Shown piece by piece: positions 27,676 through 36,509 of a stretch of 59,014 nt of DNA. A program made the translations under genes and the position numbers. Position 1 is the first letter of the stretch; each line of letters opens with the position of its first letter. The stretch comes from Rhodospirillales bacterium (GTDB lineage Bacteria; Pseudomonadota; Alphaproteobacteria; Rhodospirillales; Shumkoniaceae), in assembly GCA_018432935.1 (NCBI GenBank), contig JAHDSF010000019.1, positions 1 through 59,014 of the forward strand. Direction: 5' to 3'. The notes below the pieces were generated by a model that ran no database searches, was not told the DNA's origin, and saw nothing but the letters and a program-made list of their open reading frames with translations.

Positions 27676-28251
27676 ATGGGACAGTCATCTGTTGCCTCTT
27701 GCACGAAGGCTTTAAGGCCGGCCCTGTTGTCGACACTGCTCGTGTCGCTTCTTGGTTGCACGACGCAGATCAAGGACCGAAACGAAACCATTCTGCCTAG
27801 CGCGCAGCCGTTTGGGTCCTTTCCTGTCATCGTAATGGCGCCTCTTGCCGTGGAGCACATGGAGGGGGATTCCGGGGATCAGAACGCGGTGCGGGAGATC
27901 CAGTCCTCCCTGAGCACGTGCATGGCGGGCGTGTTCCCTGGGATCCGGCAGATGGAATCGACGGAAGCCTCTGGCGCGAGCGGCAGGATGCTGCTCATCG
28001 AGCCGGCCGTTGTCGATCTCAAGAAGGTCAATAGCGCCGAACGGGTGTTCGCCGGCGCACTCGCGGGAAGCTCGGCGGCCCTGCTACGGATGCGCTTCAC
28101 GGATACCGGAACCGGCAAGGTGATCGCCGAGCCGATCTTCTACAGCAAGGCTGCCGCTATGGGCGGCGCTTGGACGTTCGGCGCCACCGACAACGCCATG
28201 CTGTCGCGGCTTACCGACCAGGCCTGCGAGTACAGTCGCAAGAACATGTAA
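27676..28251 (+). CDS. DUF4410-type lipoprotein
   Basis: 191 aa with a lipoprotein signal: a basic N-terminus, hydrophobic stretch LLSTLLVSLLGC and lipobox Cys near residue 28. The mature domain resembles DUF4410 proteins: PFGSFPVIVMAPL, an internal GALAGSSAALLRMRF, and FTDTGTGKVIAE. It would be anchored in a membrane facing the periplasm; its function is unknown. A purine-rich GGGGGAGGGGG lies just before the ATG. A second, broken lipoprotein gene follows 66 bp later. Confidence 0.75.
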   Translation: MGQSSVASCTKALRPALLSTLLVSLLGCTTQIKDRNETILPSAQPFGSFPVIVMAPLAVEHMEGDSGDQNAVREIQSSLSTCMAGVFPGIRQMESTEASGASGRMLLIEPAVVDLKKVNSAERVFAGALAGSSAALLRMRFTDTGTGKVIAEPIFYSKAAAMGGAWTFGATDNAMLSRLTDQACEYSRKNM

Positions 28252-28317
28252 AGGGCTCGGATGCTACGGGTGAGGCATCCGCAGTCTGCCTGTCTTCGTG
28301 CTGGAAAGGGGGGCGAT

Positions 28318-28588
28318 ATGCTCGCTGTTGCGCGAAGGTTTCTCGTCATTGGTGTTGTCGCCCTCCTGGGAGGGTGCGCTGTCGGGCGAAGCGTGGTCAC
28401 CTTGGAACAGCCCCAGGCGGTGCAGAATCCGGCGACGGGCGCCATGGTCAGGATCAATTCCGTCGAGGATGCCCGCGTTTTCGAAGCAGAACCGAAGAAC
28501 CCATCGACGCCCTCCCTGGGCGAAAGGTCTTGATGCGGTTGCGGAGAACCTGGCACGGGCGCTCGCGGAAAGGGGCAAGCCCCGGTAG
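28318..28588 (+). pseudogene. YajG-like lipoprotein, frameshifted and shortened
   Basis: ATG at 28318 starts a lipoprotein signal (MLAVARRFLVIGVVALLGGC). Then come NPATGAMVRINSVEDARVFE and PKNPSTPSL, typical of YajG-family outer-membrane lipoproteins, but the frame stops at 28533. A different frame then encodes LDAVAENLARALAERGKPR to a TAG at 28586-28588, which fits the family's C-terminal region. Most of the central domain is missing, so this is a deletion with frameshift. A functional short product is unlikely. Confidence 0.6.
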
Positions 28589-28589
28589 A

Positions 28590-28895
28590 TCACTTCTCTT
28601 TGGCGGTCGCGCCATCCCAGGCGTCTTCCACCGCCTCCCTCGTGCCCTTGGCCGCGTCGCGGGCGCCGTGGCCGATGGCCTTGACCGCGTCGCGGGTCGC
28701 GTGGCCGATCGCCCTCGTGACATCGCGGGTGGCATGTCCGATGGCCTTGGCGCCGTCCTTGACCGCATCCTTGGCCTTCACGACGGTCGAGGTTTCCGTT
28801 CCTCGATGGTCGGATTGCACGGGTTCCGCGGCCGAGGCCGAACCGGCCGCAATGGTCCAGGCCAACAGCACGGCAGCGGCCATTCTCATCGCCAT
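28590..28895 (-). CDS. Small exported protein with 11-residue helical repeats
   Basis: 101 aa with a signal peptide (MAMRMAAAVLLAWTIAAGSA, cleavage near SASA-AEP). The mature part is built from repeats about 11 residues long: AKAIGHATRDV, TRAIGHATRDA, VKAIGHGARDA. Such amphipathic Lys/Ala/Asp-rich repeats resemble LEA-like or apolipophorin-like helices. It would sit in the periplasm; its function is unknown. It converges on the broken YajG-like gene, and its start lies 120 bp from the end of the polyene cluster. Confidence 0.7.
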   Translation of the reverse strand: MAMRMAAAVLLAWTIAAGSASAAEPVQSDHRGTETSTVVKAKDAVKDGAKAIGHATRDVTRAIGHATRDAVKAIGHGARDAAKGTREAVEDAWDGATAKEK

Positions 28896-29014
28896 TCACT
28901 CCTTGTTGCCGGGATCCAGTCACCCGAGCCGTGCGGAACCGTCTCGGCCCGCCAGCGTTCCTGATGCAGCTGACAGTCTATGGGGAGTTTTAGCCCGCTT
29001 GACAACACCCGTCC

Positions 29015-30238
29015 TCAGGCCCGGCGGAAAATCAACGACGTATTGATCCCGCCGAACGCGAAGTTGTTGGACATCAGGTACTCCGTCTCGATTTGCCGGG
29101 CGGATCCCATGACGTAGTCGAGTTCCGCGCAACGCGGGTCCACGGCTTCGAGATTGGCGGTTTGGCAGAACCAGCCTTCGCGCATCATCTCGATCCCGAG
29201 CCACGCCTCGATCGCCCCGCACGCCCCCAGCGAATGGCCAAAGTAGCTCTTGAGCGAGTGGATCGGCATGCGGCTGCCGAAGACCCGGTGCGTCGCCTCG
29301 GCCTCCGCGATGTCCCCCCATTCGGTCGCGGTCCCGTGGGCGTTGACGAAGCCGATTGCCGAAGCGGGAAGGCGGGCATCGTCCAAAGCCAGGCGCAGCG
29401 CAGCCTCCATGGTTTCCGCCTGCGGCTGCGTCACATGGTGGCCGTCGGAATTGGTGCCGAACCCGATCACCTCGGCATGGATCGGAGCGCCCCTGGCCTT
29501 GGCGTGCTCAAGCTCCTCGAGGATCAGGGTGGTCGCGCCCTCGCCGATGACGAGGCCGTCACGATCCTTGTCGAAGGGGCGCGGCGTCCTTTCGGGGGTG
29601 TCGTTCTTCACCGAGGTTGCGTAGAGGGTATCGAATACTGCGGATTCCGTCACGTCGAGCTCTTCGGCCCCGCCGGCAACCATCACGTCGGCCTTGCCGA
29701 ATCGGATCGCTTCGGCGGCGTATCCGATCGCTTGGCTTCCCGACGTGCAGGCGCTCGACGTCGGGATGATGCGGCCGGTGATGCCGAAGAACAGGCCGAT
29801 GTTCACTGCCGCCGTATGGCTCATCATCTGGATGTAGCTGGTGGCGTTGAGGCTCTTGGACGCGCCGTTCATCATCAGTTCGGCAAAGGCGATCACCGGC
29901 GGTGGGCTGCCGAACGAGGACCCGAAGGCGATCCCGGTTCTGCCGGACCTGATCACGGCATCGTCCAGCAGTCCGGCGCCGGAAAGCGCCCGTTCGGTCG
30001 CAAAGACCGCCATGCGCGCCACGGCGCCCATCGTGCGCGTCTTCTTGCGGGGGTAGTGCTCGGCGAAGGACTGGTCGGCGACGGGCGCGGCGAGACGCGT
30101 GTTGATGCCGGTGAAGCGATCCCAGCCATCCATCCGCCGCACCCCCGTGCGTCCCGCCTGGAGCGAGGTGCGGATCGTCGGCCAGTCCTTGCCGAGTGCG
30201 GTGATTCCGGCCATTCCCGTGATGACGACCCGCCTCAC
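29015..30238 (-). CDS. apeR: Beta-ketoacyl-ACP synthase (ApeR-like)
   Basis: 407 aa, starting at GTG one base inside the stop of the ketoreductase gene. FabF-type thiolase fold with catalytic Cys164 (TSSACTSGSQ), His301 (NAHGTATEWGD) and His335 (SYFGHSLGACG). It is the second full ketosynthase of the aryl polyene cluster and the last gene of the operon, in the position of apeR. In characterised systems this enzyme works alongside the KS:CLF pair in early elongation or priming. Symbol assigned from family and exact gene order. Confidence 0.88.
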   Translation of the reverse strand: MRRVVITGMAGITALGKDWPTIRTSLQAGRTGVRRMDGWDRFTGINTRLAAPVADQSFAEHYPRKKTRTMGAVARMAVFATERALSGAGLLDDAVIRSGRTGIAFGSSFGSPPPVIAFAELMMNGASKSLNATSYIQMMSHTAAVNIGLFFGITGRIIPTSSACTSGSQAIGYAAEAIRFGKADVMVAGGAEELDVTESAVFDTLYATSVKNDTPERTPRPFDKDRDGLVIGEGATTLILEELEHAKARGAPIHAEVIGFGTNSDGHHVTQPQAETMEAALRLALDDARLPASAIGFVNAHGTATEWGDIAEAEATHRVFGSRMPIHSLKSYFGHSLGACGAIEAWLGIEMMREGWFCQTANLEAVDPRCAELDYVMGSARQIETEYLMSNNFAFGGINTSLIFRRA

Positions 30239-30963
30239 TAGACCATTCCTCCGTTCACCGAAATGACCTGGCGCGTGACGTAGGCGGCCTCGTCCGACAG
30301 CAGGAAGGCGACAACGCCAGCGACGTCATCCGGCGTGCCGAGGCGCCGCATCGGGATCATCCGGGCCAGCTCGTCCCGGGGAAGATCGGTCACCATCTGG
30401 GTTTCGATGATTCCCGGGGCGACGCAGTTGACTGTGATGTTCCGTCTGGCAAGCTCGACGGCCAGAGCCTTGGCGGCGCCGATGATCCCGGCTTTCGCAG
30501 CACTGTAGTTGACCTGGCCGCGGTTGCCTACAATCCCGGACACCGACGAGAGGGCGACGATGCGGCCGCCCTGGTGCGCCGACACCATGGGCATCACCAA
30601 TGGCCGCAGGACATTGTAGAACCCGTCGAGGTTGGCGCCGATCACGGCATCCCATTCGCCGTCTTCCATCGCCGGGAAGGCGTTGTCGCGGGCGATTCCG
30701 GCGCTGAGGACCGCGCCCCAATAGGCACCGTTGGCCTCGATGTCGTGTTCGAGGACCGACCGGCAGCGCTCGCGGTCCCCGATGTCGAAGCAAAGAGTGC
30801 GGCCGCGGGCGCCGGCAGCGCACACCGCGGCCAGCGTCCCTTCGGCACCCGGGGCGTCGGTATGGTAATGGACGACCACGTCGAATCCCTGCCGGGCCGA
30901 GCGCACGGCGATCGCGCGCCCGATCCCTTTGCTTGCCCCAGTAACGAGGACAGTCCGGGTCAT
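30238..30963 (-). CDS. apeQ: 3-oxoacyl-ACP reductase (ApeQ/FabG-like)
   Basis: 241 aa SDR. The cofactor motif TGASKGIG lies at 8-15, with catalytic Ser140 (LSSVSG), Tyr153 and Lys157 (YSAAK) and C-terminal ISVNGGMV typical of FabG. It reduces the beta-keto group after each malonyl extension during polyene chain growth, using NADPH. Its ATG overlaps the stop of the dehydratase gene (ATGA), and its TAG overlaps the GTG of the downstream KS. Confidence 0.92.
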   Translation of the reverse strand: MTRTVLVTGASKGIGRAIAVRSARQGFDVVVHYHTDAPGAEGTLAAVCAAGARGRTLCFDIGDRERCRSVLEHDIEANGAYWGAVLSAGIARDNAFPAMEDGEWDAVIGANLDGFYNVLRPLVMPMVSAHQGGRIVALSSVSGIVGNRGQVNYSAAKAGIIGAAKALAVELARRNITVNCVAPGIIETQMVTDLPRDELARMIPMRRLGTPDDVAGVVAFLLSDEAAYVTRQVISVNGGMV

Positions 30964-31409
30964 ACGCCCCCCTGAACGCCGGGCATCCGTTTCGGTTGGT
31001 GGAGGTTCAGCCGGGCTTCGGCGACGACGGCGCCGTCAAGCCTGATCTCACAGTCGAAGCTTGCCATCTCGGCGTCCCGGAAGACAACGACGGCAGCGAT
31101 CTCCAAGCGGTCGCCGCGACGGAAGTGCGAGGTCCGGGAGGTGAACCCGCGTGTGCCGAGGAGGAATCCGGGACTTACCGGGTTGCCGGCGACAAGGGCC
31201 TGAATGCCGGCGTAGGCGCCGCACGTTTGGGCCATGAGTTCGATCCCCACATGGGCAGGAACCTTCTCTCCATCAAGAAACGGATGCCCGTCGGCAATCG
31301 TTGCCACCGCGGCCAAGCGGTCATCGTCGTACGACACCACCTCGTCCAGCAAGACCATCGGCGGGGCGTGCGGCAGCAGCAGCGTCATCGGCCATGGGCA
31401 GGGCTTCAC
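30960..31409 (-). CDS. apeP: Hotdog-fold 3-hydroxyacyl-ACP dehydratase (ApeP-like)
   Basis: 149 aa from GTG 31409, whose GTGA overlaps the stop of the upstream KS. FabZ-like signatures are LPHAPPMVLLDEV and the segment HVGIELMAQTCGAYAG with the helical-motif Glu/Gln. In described aryl polyene systems ApeP pairs with ApeI as a heteromeric dehydratase; both occur here. It removes water from 3-hydroxyacyl-ACP to create each double bond. Confidence 0.88.
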   Translation of the reverse strand: MKPCPWPMTLLLPHAPPMVLLDEVVSYDDDRLAAVATIADGHPFLDGEKVPAHVGIELMAQTCGAYAGIQALVAGNPVSPGFLLGTRGFTSRTSHFRRGDRLEIAAVVVFRDAEMASFDCEIRLDGAVVAEARLNLHQPKRMPGVQGGV

Positions 31410-32599
31410 GGCCCCCTCCCCAGCACCAGGCTGCAGTTCGACCCGCCGAACGCGAACGAGTTGCTGAGGGCTGCCGGGCGGTCTTTCGGCAGCCGGTCCC
31501 CCGGCGCCGCAAGGCGGATCGGCTTCAGCGCCGGATCGGCAGCGCCGTCCCAGAGGTGCGGCGGCAACAGGCCCTCGGGGTTGAAAGCCGGATGCAGCGT
31601 GAGCCAGACGAATGCGGCCTCGACCGCCCCTGCGGCGCCCAACGTGTGCCCCGTCATAGATTTTGTCGAGCTGCACGCCACCTGATCGCCGAACATGGCT
31701 GCCACCGCTTTGGCCTCCATGGCATCGTTGAGCGGCGTCGCGGTACCGTGCAGATTGACATATCCGATCTGGCCGGCCTCGATCGCGGCATCCGCGACCG
31801 CCAGCCGCATCGCTTCCAGGGCCCCTTTGCCTTCCGGATCGGGCGCGCTCACGTGGTGGGCGTCCGAGGTCTCTCCGATGCCGAGCAAGGCGACCTCGGA
31901 TGGCTCGCGTGTCATGAGGAAGACCGCGCCGCCTTCGCCGATCGTGATGCCGTCGCGGTGGGCGCTGAACGGGTTGCAGGTCCGGGCGGAAATGGATTCC
32001 AGCGCGGAAAAGCCTGCCACAGTGAGACGGCAAAGGGTGTCCACCCCACCCACAACGGCCGCATCGCAGACGTTTGCAGCCATGAGCCGTCGCGCCGACC
32101 CGAACGCCTTGGCGCTAGACGAGCAGGCCGTCGCCACCACATAGGCCGGTCCCTCGGTCCCCAGCCATCGGGCGGCAAATGCGGCGGCGCTTCCCACCTC
32201 CTGCTGGCGGTAGTCGAAATCGGACGGCCATGTTCCGGACTCGATCCGTCTGGCGATGGCAGCTTCGCCCTCGGCGATCCCCGAGGTGCTGGTGCCAAGG
32301 ACAATGGCGACCCGTTCTCGTCCATAACGGCGGATCGCCGCGTCGACCTCCGGGCGGATCTCCGACAGGATCACGGCGAGCATACGGTTGTTCCGCGAGT
32401 CGAGGCGGTCCAGCCCCTCCGGAAGCGGCGGCAGCGGAACGCTCACAGCTCCCAGGAACACCTGACGTCCGGCGAGGAATCCGTCGTGCCCCCTTAAGCA
32501 TTCCGTAGTTCCCGAAAACAGGAGGCGGGATACCGCGGGCTTTCCGACACCGAGCGATGCCGCCAACCCCATGGCGTTCAGGTACACCGGCTTGTTCAT
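31406..32599 (-). CDS. apeO: Beta-ketoacyl-ACP synthase (ApeO-like)
   Basis: 397 aa. Catalytic Cys159 (ATACSSSAK), His284 (NLHGTATPLND) and His318 (KSMTGHTLGAAGA) are intact. This is the elongating ketosynthase that in characterised clusters pairs with the chain-length factor ApeC (encoded at 41706-42377). The start overlaps the DUF3261 lipoprotein stop by ATGA. Confidence 0.9.
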   Translation of the reverse strand: MNKPVYLNAMGLAASLGVGKPAVSRLLFSGTTECLRGHDGFLAGRQVFLGAVSVPLPPLPEGLDRLDSRNNRMLAVILSEIRPEVDAAIRRYGRERVAIVLGTSTSGIAEGEAAIARRIESGTWPSDFDYRQQEVGSAAAFAARWLGTEGPAYVVATACSSSAKAFGSARRLMAANVCDAAVVGGVDTLCRLTVAGFSALESISARTCNPFSAHRDGITIGEGGAVFLMTREPSEVALLGIGETSDAHHVSAPDPEGKGALEAMRLAVADAAIEAGQIGYVNLHGTATPLNDAMEAKAVAAMFGDQVACSSTKSMTGHTLGAAGAVEAAFVWLTLHPAFNPEGLLPPHLWDGAADPALKPIRLAAPGDRLPKDRPAALSNSFAFGGSNCSLVLGRGP

Positions 32600-33174
32600 G
32601 GGTGCAGCGCCTGCGAGCGGACTTCGATCTCATAGCGGCGCTCGCGGTTGACCAGCTTGGCGACGCCCGACCAGGGAGCGCCGTCGTACGTCATCGTGAT
32701 GACGTCCTCGTCCCCGCGACGGACCGATCGGAAGCCGTTCCCCGCGACCAGGCCGGCTCCCGACAGGCCGGCGCGGACGCTCTCCTCGGGCCAGTACAGG
32801 AGGATGATGTCGGCCAGCACGTTCTCCGGCCGCAAGGCATCCGGCAGCCACGGCGCGCGCTCCACCTCCATGCGGCCGGCCGTCCACCGGATTGTCATCG
32901 CCCGCCGACCCAGGAGATCCATCCCGACAAGCACGAGCCGACCCGCCTCAACGATGAGACGTCCTTCGAAGACGAACAGGTCACGCTCATGACGCGCCGT
33001 AAGGAACTGCGCGACGTCCACTTTCTGGCCGAGACTGTCCGGAGCAGGCAGCGCGAGATGAACGCCGGCGGCGACCGCCACCTTCTCCGTCGAACTCGGA
33101 GCCTGGGAAGCGCAAGCGGCCACGACGACAGCAAGGATGATCACCAGTACGCGCAAGGCGGGAACTTCTGACAT
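32596..33174 (-). CDS. apeN: DUF3261 lipoprotein (ApeN-like)
   Basis: 192 aa. ATG 33174 was chosen because it gives a compact lipoprotein signal (MSEVPALRVLVIILAVVVAAC, lipobox AAC-A); upstream codons lack signal-like character. The mature part (FEGRLIVEAGRLVLVGMDLL, DALRPENVLADIILLYWP) matches DUF3261, always found in aryl polyene clusters next to the MMPL exporter and LolA-like protein. It probably helps move or anchor the polyene lipid at the outer membrane. It lies 43 bp after the exporter stop. Confidence 0.82.
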   Translation of the reverse strand: MSEVPALRVLVIILAVVVAACASQAPSSTEKVAVAAGVHLALPAPDSLGQKVDVAQFLTARHERDLFVFEGRLIVEAGRLVLVGMDLLGRRAMTIRWTAGRMEVERAPWLPDALRPENVLADIILLYWPEESVRAGLSGAGLVAGNGFRSVRRGDEDVITMTYDGAPWSGVAKLVNRERRYEIEVRSQALHP

Positions 33175-33217
33175 GGCTTCGGGTTGGCACTCTACACAAT
33201 TCGAGACCCGGGCTCCA

Positions 33218-35515
33218 TCACGGCGTCGGGTCCCTTCTTGCCGCCAAGGGGGCCGAGGCAAAGGCGATCGCAATGCCTACCACCATTGCGGCCCCGAACG
33301 CATGCACGGCAGCCACTTCGCTGAGCGCCAACAGGCCGAACGACAGCAGCGTGGTAAGGCTGGCCAGGGTCACAGCGGCGACTGTGAACGGCTCTCTCCC
33401 AGAGGTCTCGGCGCAGAAGATCGCATAGTCGACGCCGATCGAGAGGACGAGAACGAGGGCCATGGCCACGAAGAAGGTGAACGGGATTCCCAACAGCGCG
33501 AGCACCGCGGGCGCCACAATGATCGACACGACCGGCGGCACCATGATGCGCGCTCCGTGACGCAGACCGTGTCGAAGCGCGAGAAGGAGAGCCATGAGAA
33601 ACGCGGATGCTGCCATCAGCCAGACGGCCTGCTCGCGGTATTGGCGGAGAAGCGCGTTGACGTCGGCCGTCGGATCGATGAAGCGCACGCCTTCGACGCC
33701 CCGGGCGGCCTGGCGTATGGCATCAGGATCGCTCATGCCTGCGAGAAGGACGACATGCGCGCCTCCCCCTGGAGCACTATCGACGATCATGGCATCGAGG
33801 ACCGTGAGCACCCCGGCCTCCCGCACCTGACGAAGCTGAAGAAAGCCCCCGAGGTCCCGCGGTGCCGGGCTCGCCATACCGAGACGCTCGCAAAGAGCCG
33901 CCAGTTGCGGTCGTTCCAGACGCTCTTCGACAAGGCGACGGTTATCGCGCTGCCGTTCGATCGAAGGCACGAAGCTGGCGGGAGACTGCCATCCTGCGAT
34001 CGCCCCGGTGGCGACGAGCGGGGCGAGACGGGTGGCCAGAGCTTCCTCGCGGACGAGCATCTGCTGTTCCGCGTCTCCCTCGACCAGGAAGAACTGGCCT
34101 GACGCATCAACTCCGGTCAGCCGCAGGACCTCCGCCTGCTCCTTCACCAGGTGGGGGGACAAAGCCTGCTGCCGTCGGACGTCATCGTCGGTGGTGAGCC
34201 GGAAGTATCCGGTCCCGACAACAACGACGGCCGCAACGGCTGCGGCCGCGCGCAGGCCGCGCCCGCTGTCCTCGATCCACACTCGGCGCAACAGTGCGGC
34301 CAGGCGGTCCCAGCCGGTCGGCAGCCGGCTTGGGCGGGCACGATCGAGCAGCGGGAACCACAACAGGACGGTCAGGTAGGCGGACAGGACGCCGACCCCG
34401 GAAAACACCGCCACCTGGCGAAGGCCGGGATAAGGGGCGACCGCTAGGGCGCCGTAGCCGAGAAGGGTGGTCCCGACACCCAGGGTGATCCCCGGGAAGA
34501 CGTGGCGCAAACGCTCCAGCGGCGCAGACCGGGACGTGAAAACCTGGGTGAAGTAATGCAGGCTGTAGTCGACCGTGACGCCGATCAGGCCGGCGCCAAA
34601 CAGAAGCACCGACACATGCGGCTTGCCGAAGGCCAGAAGGCATGTCGCCAGCGCCGTCAGCAGCCCCGCGGTAACCGCGACCACGCTGAGCACCAGGGGC
34701 ATGGCCGAGCGGAATGCGAGCAGCATCAACAGGACGATGCCGGCGAGCGAACAGGCGGCGATCGTCGAGGCTTCGCTCAGCGCTTCGCTCGCCCCGGCTC
34801 GCGCGTGGAAGATCGCACCCATCCGCAGGAGCGACAGGTCCGGCGCGCCGATGCGGATGCGGCTCACCGCCGCGCCCCAGGCCTTCTCGAAGCGGTCCTG
34901 GAACTGGAGCGCAAAAGGCTCTCCGGCCAGCTGTCCGCTCACCACGATCCAGAACAGGCCGCCGTCGACGATGGTCAGCAGACCCTCGTCAAGAAAGGCT
35001 TTGCCGCCGGTTCCGGGAAGGCCTTTCAGGAACTCGGGAAACAGCAGGAAAGGGTCGTGCTCGAGCAGCCGCGAATCCGCGAGACCGACAAATCCGAACA
35101 CTTGTGACAAGGTCCGGTTGACGATGGCCTCACCCCGGTTCTCCTGAAGGGTTCGGCGGTCCGCATCGGCGAGCAAGCCGCTCCGGTGTGGGAAGTAGAC
35201 GGCTCCCAGGCGTGCCGGGTCGAGTTCTGATCCCGCTGCCGCCAGCGTACCCGCGCTCTCGAGGCTCGCGCGCAGTTCCGAAGCGGCCTGCCGGGCGACC
35301 GTCCGTTCCGGATGCCCGACCAATACCACCACGCGCCGTGAAACGGCGTCGGCCATGGCTTCCTTGGCGCGGGCGACCACCGGGTCGCGGTCCTCGACCG
35401 GCAGCAGCGCCATCAGATCGGTTTGAAACGGCAATCCTTCCACAAATCGTCCCGCCACATGGACGGCTGCCGCCACCATCACCAGGAGCCACAAGCCTGC
35501 GAGCAAACGCCTCAT
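33218..35515 (-). CDS. apeM: MMPL/RND-family exporter (ApeM-like)
   Basis: 765-aa inner-membrane protein. Two repeats each have an initial membrane helix, a large periplasmic loop and a cluster of five helices; MMPL core segments include VTVDYSLHYFTQVF and LSIGVDYAIFCAET. ATG 35515 overlaps the stop of the LolA-like gene (ATGA). It is the presumed flippase or exporter of the finished aryl polyene lipid, working with the LolA-like carrier and DUF3261 lipoprotein. Confidence 0.9.
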   Translation of the reverse strand: MRRLLAGLWLLVMVAAAVHVAGRFVEGLPFQTDLMALLPVEDRDPVVARAKEAMADAVSRRVVVLVGHPERTVARQAASELRASLESAGTLAAAGSELDPARLGAVYFPHRSGLLADADRRTLQENRGEAIVNRTLSQVFGFVGLADSRLLEHDPFLLFPEFLKGLPGTGGKAFLDEGLLTIVDGGLFWIVVSGQLAGEPFALQFQDRFEKAWGAAVSRIRIGAPDLSLLRMGAIFHARAGASEALSEASTIAACSLAGIVLLMLLAFRSAMPLVLSVVAVTAGLLTALATCLLAFGKPHVSVLLFGAGLIGVTVDYSLHYFTQVFTSRSAPLERLRHVFPGITLGVGTTLLGYGALAVAPYPGLRQVAVFSGVGVLSAYLTVLLWFPLLDRARPSRLPTGWDRLAALLRRVWIEDSGRGLRAAAAVAAVVVVGTGYFRLTTDDDVRRQQALSPHLVKEQAEVLRLTGVDASGQFFLVEGDAEQQMLVREEALATRLAPLVATGAIAGWQSPASFVPSIERQRDNRRLVEERLERPQLAALCERLGMASPAPRDLGGFLQLRQVREAGVLTVLDAMIVDSAPGGGAHVVLLAGMSDPDAIRQAARGVEGVRFIDPTADVNALLRQYREQAVWLMAASAFLMALLLALRHGLRHGARIMVPPVVSIIVAPAVLALLGIPFTFFVAMALVLVLSIGVDYAIFCAETSGREPFTVAAVTLASLTTLLSFGLLALSEVAAVHAFGAAMVVGIAIAFASAPLAARRDPTP

Positions 35516-36102
35516 TGAGACGCCGACTGCAGCAGCGCGGACTCGTCCGGATCCAGTTCCTCCGAACAAGGGCGCTGGTCGGAAAAGCGGATGCGATCGA
35601 AGTCGCCGTTGCCCTTGTCGATCGTGACGGACTCGACGAACTGTCCCAGCACGATGGTCACGCTTTCGAAAGGCGCACCCGGCGTGCCGGCCTGGCGCGG
35701 AACCAGGCGCAGATGATCGCCATCCCGCGCAACGACGAAAGCGCCTTCGACGTCCACCATGTTTCCACTCAGCGCGCCGTCCAGCATCTGGTAAAGCCGG
35801 GACATCCCAGGAACCCGCGATGCCGGCAGGCGCAAGGCCTCCGCCCCGCCGGCCTTCTGCAGCAGACCGGCGGGGGTGACGGCCGTGACGATCGGAAACG
35901 GCGACTGGACGATCCAGATCAGTCCCCTGCCGGGCGCCAGGACGAACCGTCCCTCGGAGATGACGGGCTTGGCAAACGCCTTCAGGTGGCGTTCCTGAAC
36001 GAACTGGCCCCGCAGCAGCTCAGTCCCGGCGAGGGGTTCCGCTCGTCCGGTCGTCGCCAACAAGACGCAGGCCAGCGCCGCGACAAGGCGTATAAGCCTC
36101 AT
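35512..36102 (-). CDS. apeL: LolA-like outer-membrane lipoprotein carrier protein (ApeL-like)
   Basis: 196 aa with a Sec signal peptide (MRLIRLVAALACVLLATTG). The mature domain shows LolA-type features: LRGQFVQERHLKAFAKPVIS, GRFVLAPGRGLIWIVQSPFP. It is predicted to be a periplasmic chaperone for the hydrophobic polyene product. It overlaps the thioesterase stop and the exporter start by ATGA, so levels of the three are likely coupled. Confidence 0.87.
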   Translation of the reverse strand: MRLIRLVAALACVLLATTGRAEPLAGTELLRGQFVQERHLKAFAKPVISEGRFVLAPGRGLIWIVQSPFPIVTAVTPAGLLQKAGGAEALRLPASRVPGMSRLYQMLDGALSGNMVDVEGAFVVARDGDHLRLVPRQAGTPGAPFESVTIVLGQFVESVTIDKGNGDFDRIRFSDQRPCSEELDPDESALLQSASQ

Positions 36103-36509
36103 GGCAGGAGCTCGCGGATCTTGTCGAAAAGAACCCGCGGGGATTCGAACAGCAACTCCGAAGTGGCAGCGACCACCGCGACCTGGGTGGTCCAAGCCTT
36201 GGTGAGCAGTTCGCCGGTTGCGGCATCGACGATCCGATACTGGATGCGAAGGCGGTTCTCGTATTCCGCCAGCGTGGCCTCCACCCGGATTTCCTGAGCG
36301 AACCGGATCGCGCGGATGTACTTGATATTCATCTCGACGATGGGCCAAACGTACCCTGAGTCGCTCATCTCGAGATAGTTGTATCCAATGCGGTCAAGCA
36401 GCGCGCAACGCGCCTGTTCGAGAAACCTGGCGTAGCTTCCGTGCCAGACGACCTGCATCGGATCGAGATCGTAGAACTGGACCTTGATGGTGACGGTGGC
36501 CGAGATCAT
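36099..36509 (-). CDS. apeK: Acyl-CoA/ACP thioesterase, 4HBT type (ApeK-like)
   Basis: 136 aa hotdog protein with the 4-hydroxybenzoyl-CoA thioesterase-type motif YDLDPMQVVWHGSYARFLEQA, which holds the catalytic Asp. It may release or proofread acyl-ACP intermediates in polyene synthesis. ATG 36509 overlaps the stop of the glycosyl/acyltransferase gene, and its stop overlaps the LolA-like start. Confidence 0.88.
   Translation of the reverse strand: MISATVTIKVQFYDLDPMQVVWHGSYARFLEQARCALLDRIGYNYLEMSDSGYVWPIVEMNIKYIRAIRFAQEIRVEATLAEYENRLRIQYRIVDAATGELLTKAWTTQVAVVAATSELLFESPRVLFDKIRELLP

Noticed and set aside
28590-28780. The repeated segment coding AIGHATRD considered as a CRISPR or DNA-level tandem repeat
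   Set aside because: The repeats are in frame, 33 bp long and imperfect, encode an amphipathic helix, and have no spacer structure.
29093-30241. Plus-strand frame opposite the ApeR-like ketosynthase
   Set aside because: The ketosynthase on the minus strand has its complete catalytic triad; the opposite frame is Arg/Gly/His-rich filler.
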